Part shown: in pieces, positions 11,423-19,748 of the stretch
Numbering within the stretch: position 1 is the first letter of the stretch
Layout: each line of letters opens with the position of its first letter
Source: JARRRL01 sp037380725
GTDB lineage: Bacteria > Pseudomonadota > Gammaproteobacteria > Pseudomonadales > JANQJO01
Assembly: GCA_037380725.1 (NCBI GenBank)
Contig: JARRRL010000036.1
Coordinates: 1-21,831 of the forward strand
Reading direction: 5' to 3'
DNA length: 21,831 nucleotides
The notes under the pieces: generated by a model
What the model was told of the DNA's origin: nothing
The model's input: the letters and a program-made list of their open reading frames with translations, nothing else
The model's database searches: none
Position numbers and translations under genes: made by a program

Positions 11423-14050
11423 TCACGTCTGTGTGATCGATTCGCTACGCGAAGCCACCCAAGCGGGCACAGACCTTAAGGCTGACGCCAATTCGACCGA
11501 ATTTTGCCCGCCCGCCATAGCCATGTGCGCTGTGCCGCCTCCTTTTCCCCCGACCTGTGCGGCCACGTGATTCACCAAATCCCCCGCCGGACACACCGAC
11601 GTTAATGATTCCGATACCGTTGCCACCAATTGCACTTTCCCGTCCAATTCCGATGCCAGCACCACAGCGCATACTCCCAAACGTTGGCGCATTTGATCCG
11701 CCATGGCTCGAAGCGCTTTACCATCCACCGGCTCAGGTAACGACACCGCCAGCACCTTCAGCGCGCCCACCTGAACCGCTTGCTCGATTAAATCCACGCT
11801 CGTACCACTGATCAATTTTGCTTTCAAGCGCTCGACTTCTTTTTCATACTGACGCAGCACATTCAGTTGCTGATCCAATTTTTTCAGCAGCTGATCACGT
11901 GGCGCTTTCAATCGATCCGCACAGGCCAATATGGTGTTGTCGTCGGCGTACATAGACGTCAGCGCCGCAAAACCCACCAGCGCCTCGATACGTCGCACCC
12001 CAGACGCCACCCCCCCTTCAGCGCGAATCCGAAACACGCCAATATCACCCGTTCGTTTCACGTGCGTACCGCCACACAGTTCGACCGAAAAACCGTCTAC
12101 TCCCATGGACAATACCCGCACTTCCTCACCATACTTTTCCCCAAACAGCGCCATCGCTCCCGCTGCTTTTGCCGCCTCAGGCGACATCAACGCCGTTTCC
12201 ACAGGCGTATTCGCCATAATCTGCGCATTCACAAGCTGTTCAACGGCTCTCAATTGCTCCGGTGAAACGGGTTCAAAACTGGAAAAATCAAATCGCAGTT
12301 GCTCAGCCGTCACTAAAGATCCTTTTTGCTCAACCTGCGAACCGACAACCTGTCGCAATGCCGCGTGCAGCAGATGCGTCGCCGAATGATGACGCGCGAT
12401 CGCTTGTCGTGTCGACGTGTCCACGGCGCACTGCACCACCTGACCCGCCTCTGCCGGGATCGTTCCCGTCTGCACACGACCGTGATGCACATACACCGCG
12501 CCATTCTTGCTGGTGTGACTGACCTGGAACGACCACGTCGGCCCCGTCAGAACCCCCCTGTCCCCTATTTGGCCACCGGATTCCGCGTAAAACGGCGTCT
12601 GATCCAAGACCACACTGCCGGTTTGTCCCGTCGCTAGCTCTCCCTCTTTTCCGTCTTCACCCGCCACCAACAAAAGTTTCGCCTCAGCGGAAAGCTGCGC
12701 ATAACCCACAAAACGCGTATCACAATCAACCGCAAGCCGCGCGTAACTCTCGGAACCAAACTGATCTGATTTTTGTGAACGCTGACGCTGGGCATCCATC
12801 GCTGCATCAAAACCAGCAAGATCCACGGTCATGCCACGCTCACGCACAACATCGGCGGTTAAATCCACGGGAAAACCGTAGGTGTCGTACAAGGTAAACG
12901 CCACCTCGCCAGGCAATACATCACCGCTAAAACCCTCAATCGCGTGCGCCAAGTGCCGCATGCCATGCTCCAAGGTTTGGAGAAACTTTTCTTCTTCAAT
13001 ACGAATCACTTTTTCAATCTGCGCCTGCTGGGTCACTAACTCGGGGTAAGCGTTCCCCATTTCCGCCACCAACACCGCCACGCAGTCCGCAAAAAACACC
13101 CCTTCGGCACCCAATTGCTTGCCATGTCGCAGCGCACGCCGAATGATGCGGCGCAACACATAGCCCCGTCCTTCGTTATCCGGCAACACACCGTCAGCGA
13201 TCAAAAATGAACTGGAACGCACGTGATCAGCCAGTACCTTCAAGGACTGCGCGCTCTGGTCCGTCACACCCAATCGTTGAGCAATCCCTGCAAGTATATT
13301 TTTAAAAAGATCAATATCGTAGTTGTTGTGCACACCTTGCACAATGGCTGCCACGCGTTCCAATCCCATCCCCGTGTCAACCGACAGTTTAGGCAAAGGC
13401 GTCGTACTACCGTCCGCCGAACGCTCGTACTGCATGAACACCACGTTCCAGAATTCAATAAATCGATCGCCATCTTCATCGGGCGATCCAGGCGGCCCAC
13501 CCGCCACTTCGGGACCGTGATCATAGAACATCTCAGTACAGGGACCACAGGGTCCCGTATCCCCCATGCTCCAAAAGTTACTGTCCGCCCCCAAACGAAC
13601 CAAACGCGATTCGGGCACCCCGATTCCATCCCGCCACAAGGAGTAGGACTCCTCATCATCCTGATATACCGTCACCCAGATTTTTTCTTTCGGTAACCCC
13701 AGCACTTGCGTAGCAAAGGTCCACGCATACTCAATCGCATTCGCCTTGTCATAGTCCCCAAAGCTGAAATTACCCAACATCTCGAAAAAAGTATGATGCC
13801 GCGCCGTATATCCCACGTTTTCCAGGTCATTGTGTTTGCCCCCCGCACGCACCACCTTCTGGACCGTTACCGCACGCTGGTAACGGCGTGTCTCTTTACC
13901 CAAAAAGACATCTTTAAACTGCGCCATACCCGCATTCGTGAACAACAAAGTCGGATCGTCCACCGGTACCAAGGAACTACTGGGGACAAGCTGGTGACCT
14001 CGTTCTTGAAAGAAATTCAAAAAAGCAGTACGAATGTCAGCAATTTTCAT
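11423..14050 (-). CDS. alaS: Alanyl-tRNA synthetase
   Basis: AlaS charges tRNA-Ala with alanine and hydrolyses mischarged Ser- and Gly-tRNA-Ala. The 875-residue protein has the family length. The class II catalytic domain starts MKIADIRTAFLNFFQERGHQ and contains FTNAGMAQFKDVFLG and ENVGYTARHHTFFEMLGNFS. The editing domain shows its zinc ligands as HHSATHLLH (near residues 555-563) and CGGTH (near 658-662). A coiled-coil segment (QYEKEVERLKAKL) and the C-Ala domain, ending with the glycine-rich GGKGGGTAHMAMAGG, complete it. The start is supported by AAGGT about six bases upstream. It is divergent from lpxL; their shared upstream region has a 12-bp tandem array. No recX is adjacent. Confidence 0.98.
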   Translation of the reverse strand: MKIADIRTAFLNFFQERGHQLVPSSSLVPVDDPTLLFTNAGMAQFKDVFLGKETRRYQRAVTVQKVVRAGGKHNDLENVGYTARHHTFFEMLGNFSFGDYDKANAIEYAWTFATQVLGLPKEKIWVTVYQDDEESYSLWRDGIGVPESRLVRLGADSNFWSMGDTGPCGPCTEMFYDHGPEVAGGPPGSPDEDGDRFIEFWNVVFMQYERSADGSTTPLPKLSVDTGMGLERVAAIVQGVHNNYDIDLFKNILAGIAQRLGVTDQSAQSLKVLADHVRSSSFLIADGVLPDNEGRGYVLRRIIRRALRHGKQLGAEGVFFADCVAVLVAEMGNAYPELVTQQAQIEKVIRIEEEKFLQTLEHGMRHLAHAIEGFSGDVLPGEVAFTLYDTYGFPVDLTADVVRERGMTVDLAGFDAAMDAQRQRSQKSDQFGSESYARLAVDCDTRFVGYAQLSAEAKLLLVAGEDGKEGELATGQTGSVVLDQTPFYAESGGQIGDRGVLTGPTWSFQVSHTSKNGAVYVHHGRVQTGTIPAEAGQVVQCAVDTSTRQAIARHHSATHLLHAALRQVVGSQVEQKGSLVTAEQLRFDFSSFEPVSPEQLRAVEQLVNAQIMANTPVETALMSPEAAKAAGAMALFGEKYGEEVRVLSMGVDGFSVELCGGTHVKRTGDIGVFRIRAEGGVASGVRRIEALVGFAALTSMYADDNTILACADRLKAPRDQLLKKLDQQLNVLRQYEKEVERLKAKLISGTSVDLIEQAVQVGALKVLAVSLPEPVDGKALRAMADQMRQRLGVCAVVLASELDGKVQLVATVSESLTSVCPAGDLVNHVAAQVGGKGGGTAHMAMAGGQNSVELASALRSVPAWVASRSESITQT

Positions 14051-14091
14051 GTTCTACCTTAATTTAGTCTGGTTCGATTCACTCAGATTGT

Positions 14092-14163
14092 GTTTGGGCT
14101 TGTGTTTGTGCTTCTGTTTAGGATTGTATTTGAGATCGCGTTTGGGAATGTGTTTGGCGTCAC
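14092..14163. repeat. 12-bp degenerate tandem repeat, six units
   Basis: Consecutive 12-base units begin at 14092, 14104, 14116, 14128, 14140 and 14152: GTTTGGGCTTGT, GTTTGTGCTTCT, GTTTAGGATTGT, ATTTGAGATCGC, GTTTGGGAATGT, GTTTGGCGTCAC. The array lies in the alaS-lpxL divergent spacer, about 40 bases upstream of the alaS start. It probably falls in the alaS promoter or 5' leader. Confidence 0.75.
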
Positions 14164-14273
14164 CGAACCAAAGCATTCTCTCTGGACCCGAACGAGTATG
14201 CAAGTCATCGCACACAGCGCCTGTGATTAACTGACGAAGTGGGGAGGAACCGGGTATGATAATGCATCACCAG

Positions 14274-14300
14274 CAACATCCAACATCAACATCTAACATC
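14274..14300. repeat. AACATC short tandem repeat
   Basis: CAACATC, CAACATC, AACATC and TAACATC follow one another at 14274-14300, units of six to seven bases. The array is about 56 bases upstream of the lpxL start codon. Confidence 0.6.
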
Positions 14301-14356
14301 AGCACAGAACGGATCACATATCCACTACACCGATCACAACTTACCACAGCTTAAAC

Positions 14357-15280
14357 ATGAACAAAAAGAAATCAAATCTGCTGCGTTTCGCGTTCCTGCA
14401 CCCCAAGTACTGGTTTACTTGGCTGGGTCTCGGCATCTTACGTCTTATCATTCTTCTGCCATGGTGCGCGCAGCGTAAGATAGCGGCTTTTGTGGGTTGG
14501 TTAATTTATCACCTCGCGAAGCGACGTCGACTGATCGCCAAAACCAACATCGATCTGTGCTTCCCAGATCGATCCCCCGCACAACGCGAGCAGCTCCTGC
14601 ACCAAACGCTATACGAAAACGCACTGGGTTTAATCGAAACCGGCCATGCTTTTTGGTCCTCCGAGCGCCGATTAACCGGTATTTGCCACTTTTACGGGCT
14701 CTCGGCGCTCCAAAACGCATTGAAACGCGGACGCGGCGTTATTCTAGTTGGTGCGCACTACACAACCCTAGACCTAGGTGGTCGGCTCTTTGCTCAAAGT
14801 TGCCCGGTGGACATTCTCTACCGTCCACACAAAAACAAACTGTTTGATCAGGTGTTACTGCAATCTCGCGAACGCTGGGCAAACCAGACGCTCACCAACA
14901 AAACATTACGGCCTATTATCAAATCACTGCGCAACAATCACGTCTTTTGGTACCCCGCCGATCAAGACTACGGACCACAGCATGCCATATTTGTCCCCTT
15001 CTTTCAGCAACAAGCGGCCACGCTGAATACGACAGCACGTCTCAAATCCTTGACCCAAGCCTCAGTGTTTGTGCTCGGCCATCACCGACGAGATGATCGC
15101 TTTGAATATGAAATTCACGTCACCGAACTCAATCCCATACCCGAAGATGATCGAACGCTCACGGCGATGGTGAACCAACTGTTAGAACGTGAGATCCAAC
15201 GTTTTCCCGCCCAATACATGTGGGTACACCGCCGATTCAAAACGCGCCCACCTGGCGAGTCCTACCTCTATCCCTGCTAA
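14357..15280 (+). CDS. lpxL: LpxL/HtrB-type lipid A acyltransferase
   Basis: This inner-membrane enzyme adds a secondary acyl chain (typically laurate) to Kdo2-lipid IVA late in lipid A synthesis. The 307 residues match the family length. A hydrophobic N-terminal anchor spans about residues 15-38. The catalytic HX4D motif is HYTTLD, within GVILVGAHYTTLDLGGRLFA, followed by LYRPHKNKLFD and YPADQDYGPQHAIFVPFF, all family hallmarks. The C-terminus has the usual MWVHRRFKTRP. There is no strong Shine-Dalgarno. The gene precedes waaF on the same strand with a 132-base spacer holding a 13-bp tandem array, so cotranscription is possible. The choice of lpxL over a paralogue such as lpxM is tentative. 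Confidence 0.9.
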   Translation: MNKKKSNLLRFAFLHPKYWFTWLGLGILRLIILLPWCAQRKIAAFVGWLIYHLAKRRRLIAKTNIDLCFPDRSPAQREQLLHQTLYENALGLIETGHAFWSSERRLTGICHFYGLSALQNALKRGRGVILVGAHYTTLDLGGRLFAQSCPVDILYRPHKNKLFDQVLLQSRERWANQTLTNKTLRPIIKSLRNNHVFWYPADQDYGPQHAIFVPFFQQQAATLNTTARLKSLTQASVFVLGHHRRDDRFEYEIHVTELNPIPEDDRTLTAMVNQLLEREIQRFPAQYMWVHRRFKTRPPGESYLYPC

Positions 15281-15374
15281 CTATTCCTATGAACTATTCC
15301 TATGAACTATTCCTATGAACTATTCCTACGAACTGTTCCTGCTACAAACTGTTTCTACAAACTGTTCCTGCTAC
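15281..15374. repeat. 13-bp tandem repeat, about seven units
   Basis: The array starts at the base after the lpxL stop codon. CTATTCCTATGAA occurs three times identically (15281, 15294, 15307), then CTATTCCTACGAA (15320) and CTGTTCCTGCTAC (15333), then two further diverged units around 15348 and 15362. Identity is high at the lpxL end and decays towards waaF. There are no unique spacers, so it is not a CRISPR array. Confidence 0.9.
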
Positions 15375-15412
15375 TATCCTACTGATTTCCCCACATTAAG
15401 GAGTATGGCGCC

Positions 15413-16501
15413 ATGAGCACAACCGAGGAAAAAATTTTAATTGTGGGGCCCGCCTGGATTGGGGATCTGGTCATGGCAAACAGTTTGTTTCAATTGCTGA
15501 AGCAGCACAGCAATCCGTGCACTCTCACCGTACTCTGCCCGCAGTGGAGTCTGCCATTGCTGGCGCGCATGCCAGAAGTCAAACACGCCATGGCCTTACC
15601 CTTTAAGCACGGCGACTTTCGCCCCTGCGCACGTTGGCATTTTGGCGCCGCACTGCGCACTCAACACTTTGACCGCGCCATCGTCCTCCCAAATTCGTGG
15701 AAATCCGCGTTAATCCCCTTTGCCGCTCAAATTCCTCAACGCAGCGGCTGGCTGGGTGAAGCGCGCTACGGACTACTGAATGACGCGCGCAAACTGGATC
15801 CACAGCGCTACCCCAGCATGATCTCACGATTTAACGCGCTCGCGCTTCCAGCACAAGCCGAATTGCCCGCCGCCCCCACGCCGTGCTTACACAGCGACTC
15901 GCCACAACGCGCGCAAACGGCAGAAGCCTGGCATCTCACCAATACTCCCTACGTTGCGCTGTGCCCAGGTGCTGAATTTGGCGCTGCCAAACGATGGCCC
16001 CCGCAGCAATACGCCGAACTGTGCCAACGATTGCTGCAACACCAGATTTTACCCGTCATCCTGGGTTCCCCAAAAGACACGGAGACCGCACAACACATCG
16101 CCTCGCTGGCCCAGTGCCCGACGCGTCAGGTACTGAATCTTGCGGGCAAAACCTCACTGGAACAAGCGATTGACATCTTGGCTGGCGCACAAGCAGTGGT
16201 CAGCAATGACTCTGGTTTGATGCACATCGCAGCGGCAGTCGGTCGCCCAGTCATCGCTATTTATGGCCCAACATCACCGACGTTCACTCCCCCCACAGCC
16301 CAAACCGCTTTCGTGCTACACACTCAACTCGCGTGTCAACCCTGCCATCAACGGGAATGTCCTCTGCCACATGACCAAAACCACCACGCTTGCATGCTCA
16401 ACATTTCAGTCGAAACCGTCTGGACTCACCTTGAAACAATCCTTGAGACAACCCTCGAAACAACCCTCGGAACAAACACCGAAACAATCACCGACATCTA
16501 A
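15413..16501 (+). CDS. waaF: ADP-heptose:LPS heptosyltransferase II
   Basis: WaaF is a cytoplasmic-face glycosyltransferase (GT9) that adds the second L-glycero-D-manno-heptose to the LPS inner core. The product has ILIVGPAWIGDLVMANSLFQ at the N-terminus, the acceptor-side CPGAEFGAAKRWP, the donor-site region VSNDSGLMHIAAAVGRPVIA followed by IYGPTSP, and the family's Cys-rich end (CQPCHQRECPLPHDQNHHAC). The start is fixed by AAGGAG at 15397-15402. At 362 residues it is slightly long. The excess is a repetitive Thr/Leu/Glu tail (LETILETTLETTLGTNTETI) encoded by a 12-bp tandem repeat, absent from typical WaaF as far as I know. Convergent with glnE. Confidence 0.93.
   Translation: MSTTEEKILIVGPAWIGDLVMANSLFQLLKQHSNPCTLTVLCPQWSLPLLARMPEVKHAMALPFKHGDFRPCARWHFGAALRTQHFDRAIVLPNSWKSALIPFAAQIPQRSGWLGEARYGLLNDARKLDPQRYPSMISRFNALALPAQAELPAAPTPCLHSDSPQRAQTAEAWHLTNTPYVALCPGAEFGAAKRWPPQQYAELCQRLLQHQILPVILGSPKDTETAQHIASLAQCPTRQVLNLAGKTSLEQAIDILAGAQAVVSNDSGLMHIAAAVGRPVIAIYGPTSPTFTPPTAQTAFVLHTQLACQPCHQRECPLPHDQNHHACMLNISVETVWTHLETILETTLETTLGTNTETITDI
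16430..16501 (+). repeat. 12-bp tandem repeat encoding the waaF C-terminal tail
   Basis: Units CTTGAAACAATC, CTTGAGACAACC, CTCGAAACAACC, CTCGGAACAAAC, ACCGAAACAATC and ACCGACATCTAA begin at 16430 and repeat every 12 bases to the waaF stop. A 12-base period keeps the frame, so copy-number change would alter tail length without truncation. Confidence 0.8.
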
Positions 16502-16506
16502 TGTCC

Positions 16507-16546
16507 ATGGGAATGGGAATGGGAATGGGAATGGGAATGGGAATGG
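16507..16546 (+). repeat. Hexanucleotide repeat (ATGGGA)6 with G-quadruplex potential
   Basis: Six perfect ATGGGA units plus ATGG fill 16507-16546, starting five bases after the waaF stop codon. The plus strand thus has six GGG tracts separated by AAT, which satisfies the standard G3N1-7 quadruplex pattern. The repeat lies between the convergent ends of waaF and glnE. Confidence 0.95.
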
Positions 16547-16579
16547 TTTCATAGGTTGTTTCATACGAATCGCTACACG

Positions 16580-19500
16580 CTACTGCATCAAAAACTTTTC
16601 CCAAATCCAGCGCACCCGTGCACGCTGTGTAGCAAAATCATAAGCCGCCAACAACGGTTTTTGCCCCTGTAACACCAAGGCATGTGTGGTGGCTCGAAAA
16701 TCCAGATAAGCCTGGGTCAGTAAGGTGGCGTCCTCTTGAGGTAATTTACCAATTTCGACTAAAGCGTTCAGCAATCGAACCGTATCCGTAAATCGTGTTA
16801 TTTCAGGATTCGTGTGCGACCACAACAGTACACCAAACTGCGCAATGAATTCGATGTCCACCACACCACCCGGGTCTTGCTTGATATCAAAACACGCCAT
16901 CCCGTCGGTAGAAAAATGTTCAAGCATTTTTAGACGCATCGCGGCAACGTCTTTTTTCAAGGCTTCACGTGAGCGATACTGGCACAGCAGGTCTCGACGA
17001 ATCACCCCAAACTGTTCTTGCAAGCGCGGACTACCCATCACCGGGCGCGCACGCACCATCGCCTGATGTTCCCAGGTCCACGCCTCCTGCATCAAATACT
17101 GTTGAAAATAACGAAACGAATTGACCAATAAACCACTGTCACCCGCAGGACGCAATCGCGTGTCCGTTTCATACAGTCGACCACTGTGTGTCGTTGTGGA
17201 CAAAATATGAATCAATCGATGCGTTAAGCGCGTGAAAAAAACGCCTTTTTCCAAACTGTGTTCGGGCGAAATACGCTCAGCACTGTCCACATCATGCAGA
17301 AAAATTAGATCCACATCCGAACCGTAGCCCATTTCATAACTGCCCATTTTACCAAATGCAACAATCAGGTAATGCTCTTTCAACAAAGCGTCTATTGTCT
17401 CTTGAGATAAACTGAGCCGCTCACTGAGCTGCTGCGCCGCAATATCAAAAGCCGCCTGGATCACCACTTGCGCCACGCTCGTCAAACAATTGCTGACGTC
17501 CTTCAAGGGCAAACGGTGTTCGATTTCCGCTACCGCAACGTGAAAGACATAGGCGTTTTTAAATTGACGCAAAATTTCCATTTGACTTTCCAAATCATTC
17601 TCAGGAACTCGCATCAGTTGCTGTCGCAAGGTATTGGTCAAAATCATCACATCCGATGTTGCCAAATTTTCCGATTCATCCAGTAATTCATCCAATAAAA
17701 TCGGAAATTTCATGAGGTATTCGGCTAACCACGGCGACGACGCGCACAAGCCCACCAAACGGTCCAACGCCATCGGGTGTTCAAGTAAAAACAACAAATA
17801 CGCCGAACGCCTCAAAATTTGCATGATAACGGGTAAAACGCGCAATAATACGACATCGGTAGCGGCGTGCTCGACACAACGACTGAGCAACAAGGGCATC
17901 AAGCGATCCAAACGATCACGACTGACAGCCGACGGTCTTTTTTGGTCCACATTGCGCCGAAACGCGGCCACCGCTTCCAAAGCCGTGCGACGCGCGTCCT
18001 CATCGATCTTAATCAACATCGACGCCATCTGACTATCTGGTAATTCACCGAACCACCACAGCTGAAAACGAGCCATGCGGGTCGCATCATCAACACGCCC
18101 CCTCATCGTAGGAGGTGTGATCATCTCGTCGAAATGCGCTCGAACCCGATCACGATGCATCTCCAACTGAGCGAAATAACTTTTCCAATCCGCATAGCCC
18201 ATCATCAAGGCCAAGCGCAATCGACCGGTTTCATCACTCGGTAAACAATGCGTTTGCTGGTCCGCGACCGCCTGCAAACTGTGTTCACTGCGCCTCAAAA
18301 ATTCGTACGCCTCTTGCAACGCCGTCACAACCTGCTCCGGCAGTAGGTGCAAACGACACAGCAGTTGCAGCGCCAATCGCAAGGCGCGCTGCTGCAGCAC
18401 CCGTTGTTGACCGCCTCGAATCAGCTGAAAAGCCTGAGCAATAAATTCAACTTCCCGTATACCGCCTGAACCGGTTTTCAGATTGTGCTCACCCCCTTGT
18501 CGGATGACCTCACGATTGATCAGGGCTTTAATTTGACGCAATTCTTCAATAGCGCCGTAATCCAAGTATCGTCGATACACAAAAGGCCGCAATCGCTCGA
18601 TGATGTGCGCCCCGGCAGCGGGATCGCCGGTAATGGGTCGCGCTTTGATTAAGGCATAGCGTTCCCAACACCGTCCATGTTCCTGGTAATACGTTTCAAA
18701 TGCATCAAAATGCAGTACCAAATCACCGCTTTGTCCAAACGGACGTAAACGCATGTCCACACGAAAAACAAAACCGTCTTGCGTCACTTTTGATAGGCTA
18801 TTGATGAGGCGCTGCCCCAAACGCACAAAAAATTCTTGATTGGATAAACACGACGCCGGTTTTTGCTGTTGCGCCGCCTCATCCCACTTCGTCTCGCCCA
18901 ATTCCGGATACACAAATATCAAATCCACGTCGGACGACAGGTTCAACTCGTACGCGCCCAATTTCCCCATCGCCAGCACCACCAGGCCTTGTGGCACCCC
19001 CGAACGCGAATACGGACTACCAAAACGATTGGACAAGTGATGATGATGATAATCGCAGGCCACCGTAATCACCGCATCGGCCAAAACAGACAGCGATTCC
19101 GTTACACGCCACACGTTATCCAAACCCGCTAAATCACGCCACACCACACACACGTAAGCGCGATTGCGAAACTGACGTAGTTTTTGATCGAACACCTCCT
19201 CCGACAAGTGCAACCAATCCTCACCCAAGAACTGGTGCAACTCTGCGCGCCAATCCCACAACAGCTCGGCTTCATGCAAGCGCCCCGTCTGCGCCAAAGC
19301 TACAAACACGTCGGGATATTGCGTCACGTGTGACAAGAGAAAATCACTGCACGCCACCAAGCGTGGCATTTCATCGATCACCGCATCCGGTAATGAATCA
19401 CAAAATTGTTGGAATTGTTGGGGAGTGGGCATCGCCAGCCGATGCAAAAAGGTGCGCCACCGCTCATCAATGAACTTTTTAGCTTCAAGCGTCAACGATC

Positions 19501-19591
19501 CACACACGCGCGCCAACAACACCGCACTGCGCGCATCGAATTCCGATGGCACCACGGATGCGCCTGTTTCCATTTTAGGTTGTTTAGGCAT
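16580..19591 (-). CDS. glnE: Bifunctional glutamine synthetase adenylyltransferase/deadenylase
   Basis: GlnE attaches AMP to, or removes it from, glutamine synthetase in response to PII and glutamine, tuning nitrogen assimilation. The 1003-residue product has two nucleotidyltransferase domains. The N-terminal deadenylase domain shows AMGKLGAYELNLSSDVDLIF (near residue 208) and GGIREVEFIAQAFQLIRGG. The C-terminal adenylylation domain shows AFGKMGSYEMGYGSDVDLIF (near residue 750) and GGVVDIEFIAQF. The frame is open to ATG 19618, but I prefer ATG 19591: GAGGGA lies just upstream, and the nine extra codons come from a 14-bp tandem repeat. It is slightly longer than the usual ~950. Divergent from the gene at 19749. 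Confidence 0.95.
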   Translation of the reverse strand: MPKQPKMETGASVVPSEFDARSAVLLARVCGSLTLEAKKFIDERWRTFLHRLAMPTPQQFQQFCDSLPDAVIDEMPRLVACSDFLLSHVTQYPDVFVALAQTGRLHEAELLWDWRAELHQFLGEDWLHLSEEVFDQKLRQFRNRAYVCVVWRDLAGLDNVWRVTESLSVLADAVITVACDYHHHHLSNRFGSPYSRSGVPQGLVVLAMGKLGAYELNLSSDVDLIFVYPELGETKWDEAAQQQKPASCLSNQEFFVRLGQRLINSLSKVTQDGFVFRVDMRLRPFGQSGDLVLHFDAFETYYQEHGRCWERYALIKARPITGDPAAGAHIIERLRPFVYRRYLDYGAIEELRQIKALINREVIRQGGEHNLKTGSGGIREVEFIAQAFQLIRGGQQRVLQQRALRLALQLLCRLHLLPEQVVTALQEAYEFLRRSEHSLQAVADQQTHCLPSDETGRLRLALMMGYADWKSYFAQLEMHRDRVRAHFDEMITPPTMRGRVDDATRMARFQLWWFGELPDSQMASMLIKIDEDARRTALEAVAAFRRNVDQKRPSAVSRDRLDRLMPLLLSRCVEHAATDVVLLRVLPVIMQILRRSAYLLFLLEHPMALDRLVGLCASSPWLAEYLMKFPILLDELLDESENLATSDVMILTNTLRQQLMRVPENDLESQMEILRQFKNAYVFHVAVAEIEHRLPLKDVSNCLTSVAQVVIQAAFDIAAQQLSERLSLSQETIDALLKEHYLIVAFGKMGSYEMGYGSDVDLIFLHDVDSAERISPEHSLEKGVFFTRLTHRLIHILSTTTHSGRLYETDTRLRPAGDSGLLVNSFRYFQQYLMQEAWTWEHQAMVRARPVMGSPRLQEQFGVIRRDLLCQYRSREALKKDVAAMRLKMLEHFSTDGMACFDIKQDPGGVVDIEFIAQFGVLLWSHTNPEITRFTDTVRLLNALVEIGKLPQEDATLLTQAYLDFRATTHALVLQGQKPLLAAYDFATQRARVRWIWEKFLMQ

Positions 19592-19602
19592 CAGTCCCTC
19601 AC

Positions 19603-19644
19603 ACAACAAGCGGCGCACAACAAACGGCGCACAACAAGCAGCAC
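19603..19644. repeat. 14-bp tandem repeat, three copies
   Basis: ACAACAAGCGGCGC (19603), ACAACAAACGGCGC (19617) and ACAACAAGCAGCAC (19631) are contiguous. The period is not a multiple of three, supporting the view that the glnE coding region starts downstream at 19591. The array lies in the glnE 5' region. Confidence 0.85.
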
Positions 19645-19683
19645 TCTCATGTTATTATGCGGCGCATATACTCTTCTTTCAAT

Positions 19684-19728
19684 CAATAACAGGTCTTCCA
19701 ATAACAGGCCTTGCAAGAGCAGGTCCTC
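19684..19728. repeat. 15-bp tandem repeat, three copies
   Basis: CAATAACAGGTCTTC (19684), CAATAACAGGCCTTG (19699) and CAAGAGCAGGTCCTC (19714) are contiguous, ending 20 bases before the ATG at 19749. The array is distinct from the 14-bp one next to it and may lie in the 5' leader of the downstream gene. Confidence 0.8.
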
Positions 19729-19748
19729 ATAATAAAACGAGATTTAAT

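Noticed and set aside
13264..13659. Long 131-codon minus-strand frame inside alaS
   Set aside because: It is an alternative frame of a well supported, full-length alaS gene with no ribosome binding site or family features. The same applies to other frames inside alaS, glnE, lysC and waaF.
15281..15374. Regular 13-bp repetition resembling a CRISPR array
   Set aside because: Units are contiguous with no unique spacers, shorter than CRISPR repeats, and no cas genes are present. It is a minisatellite.
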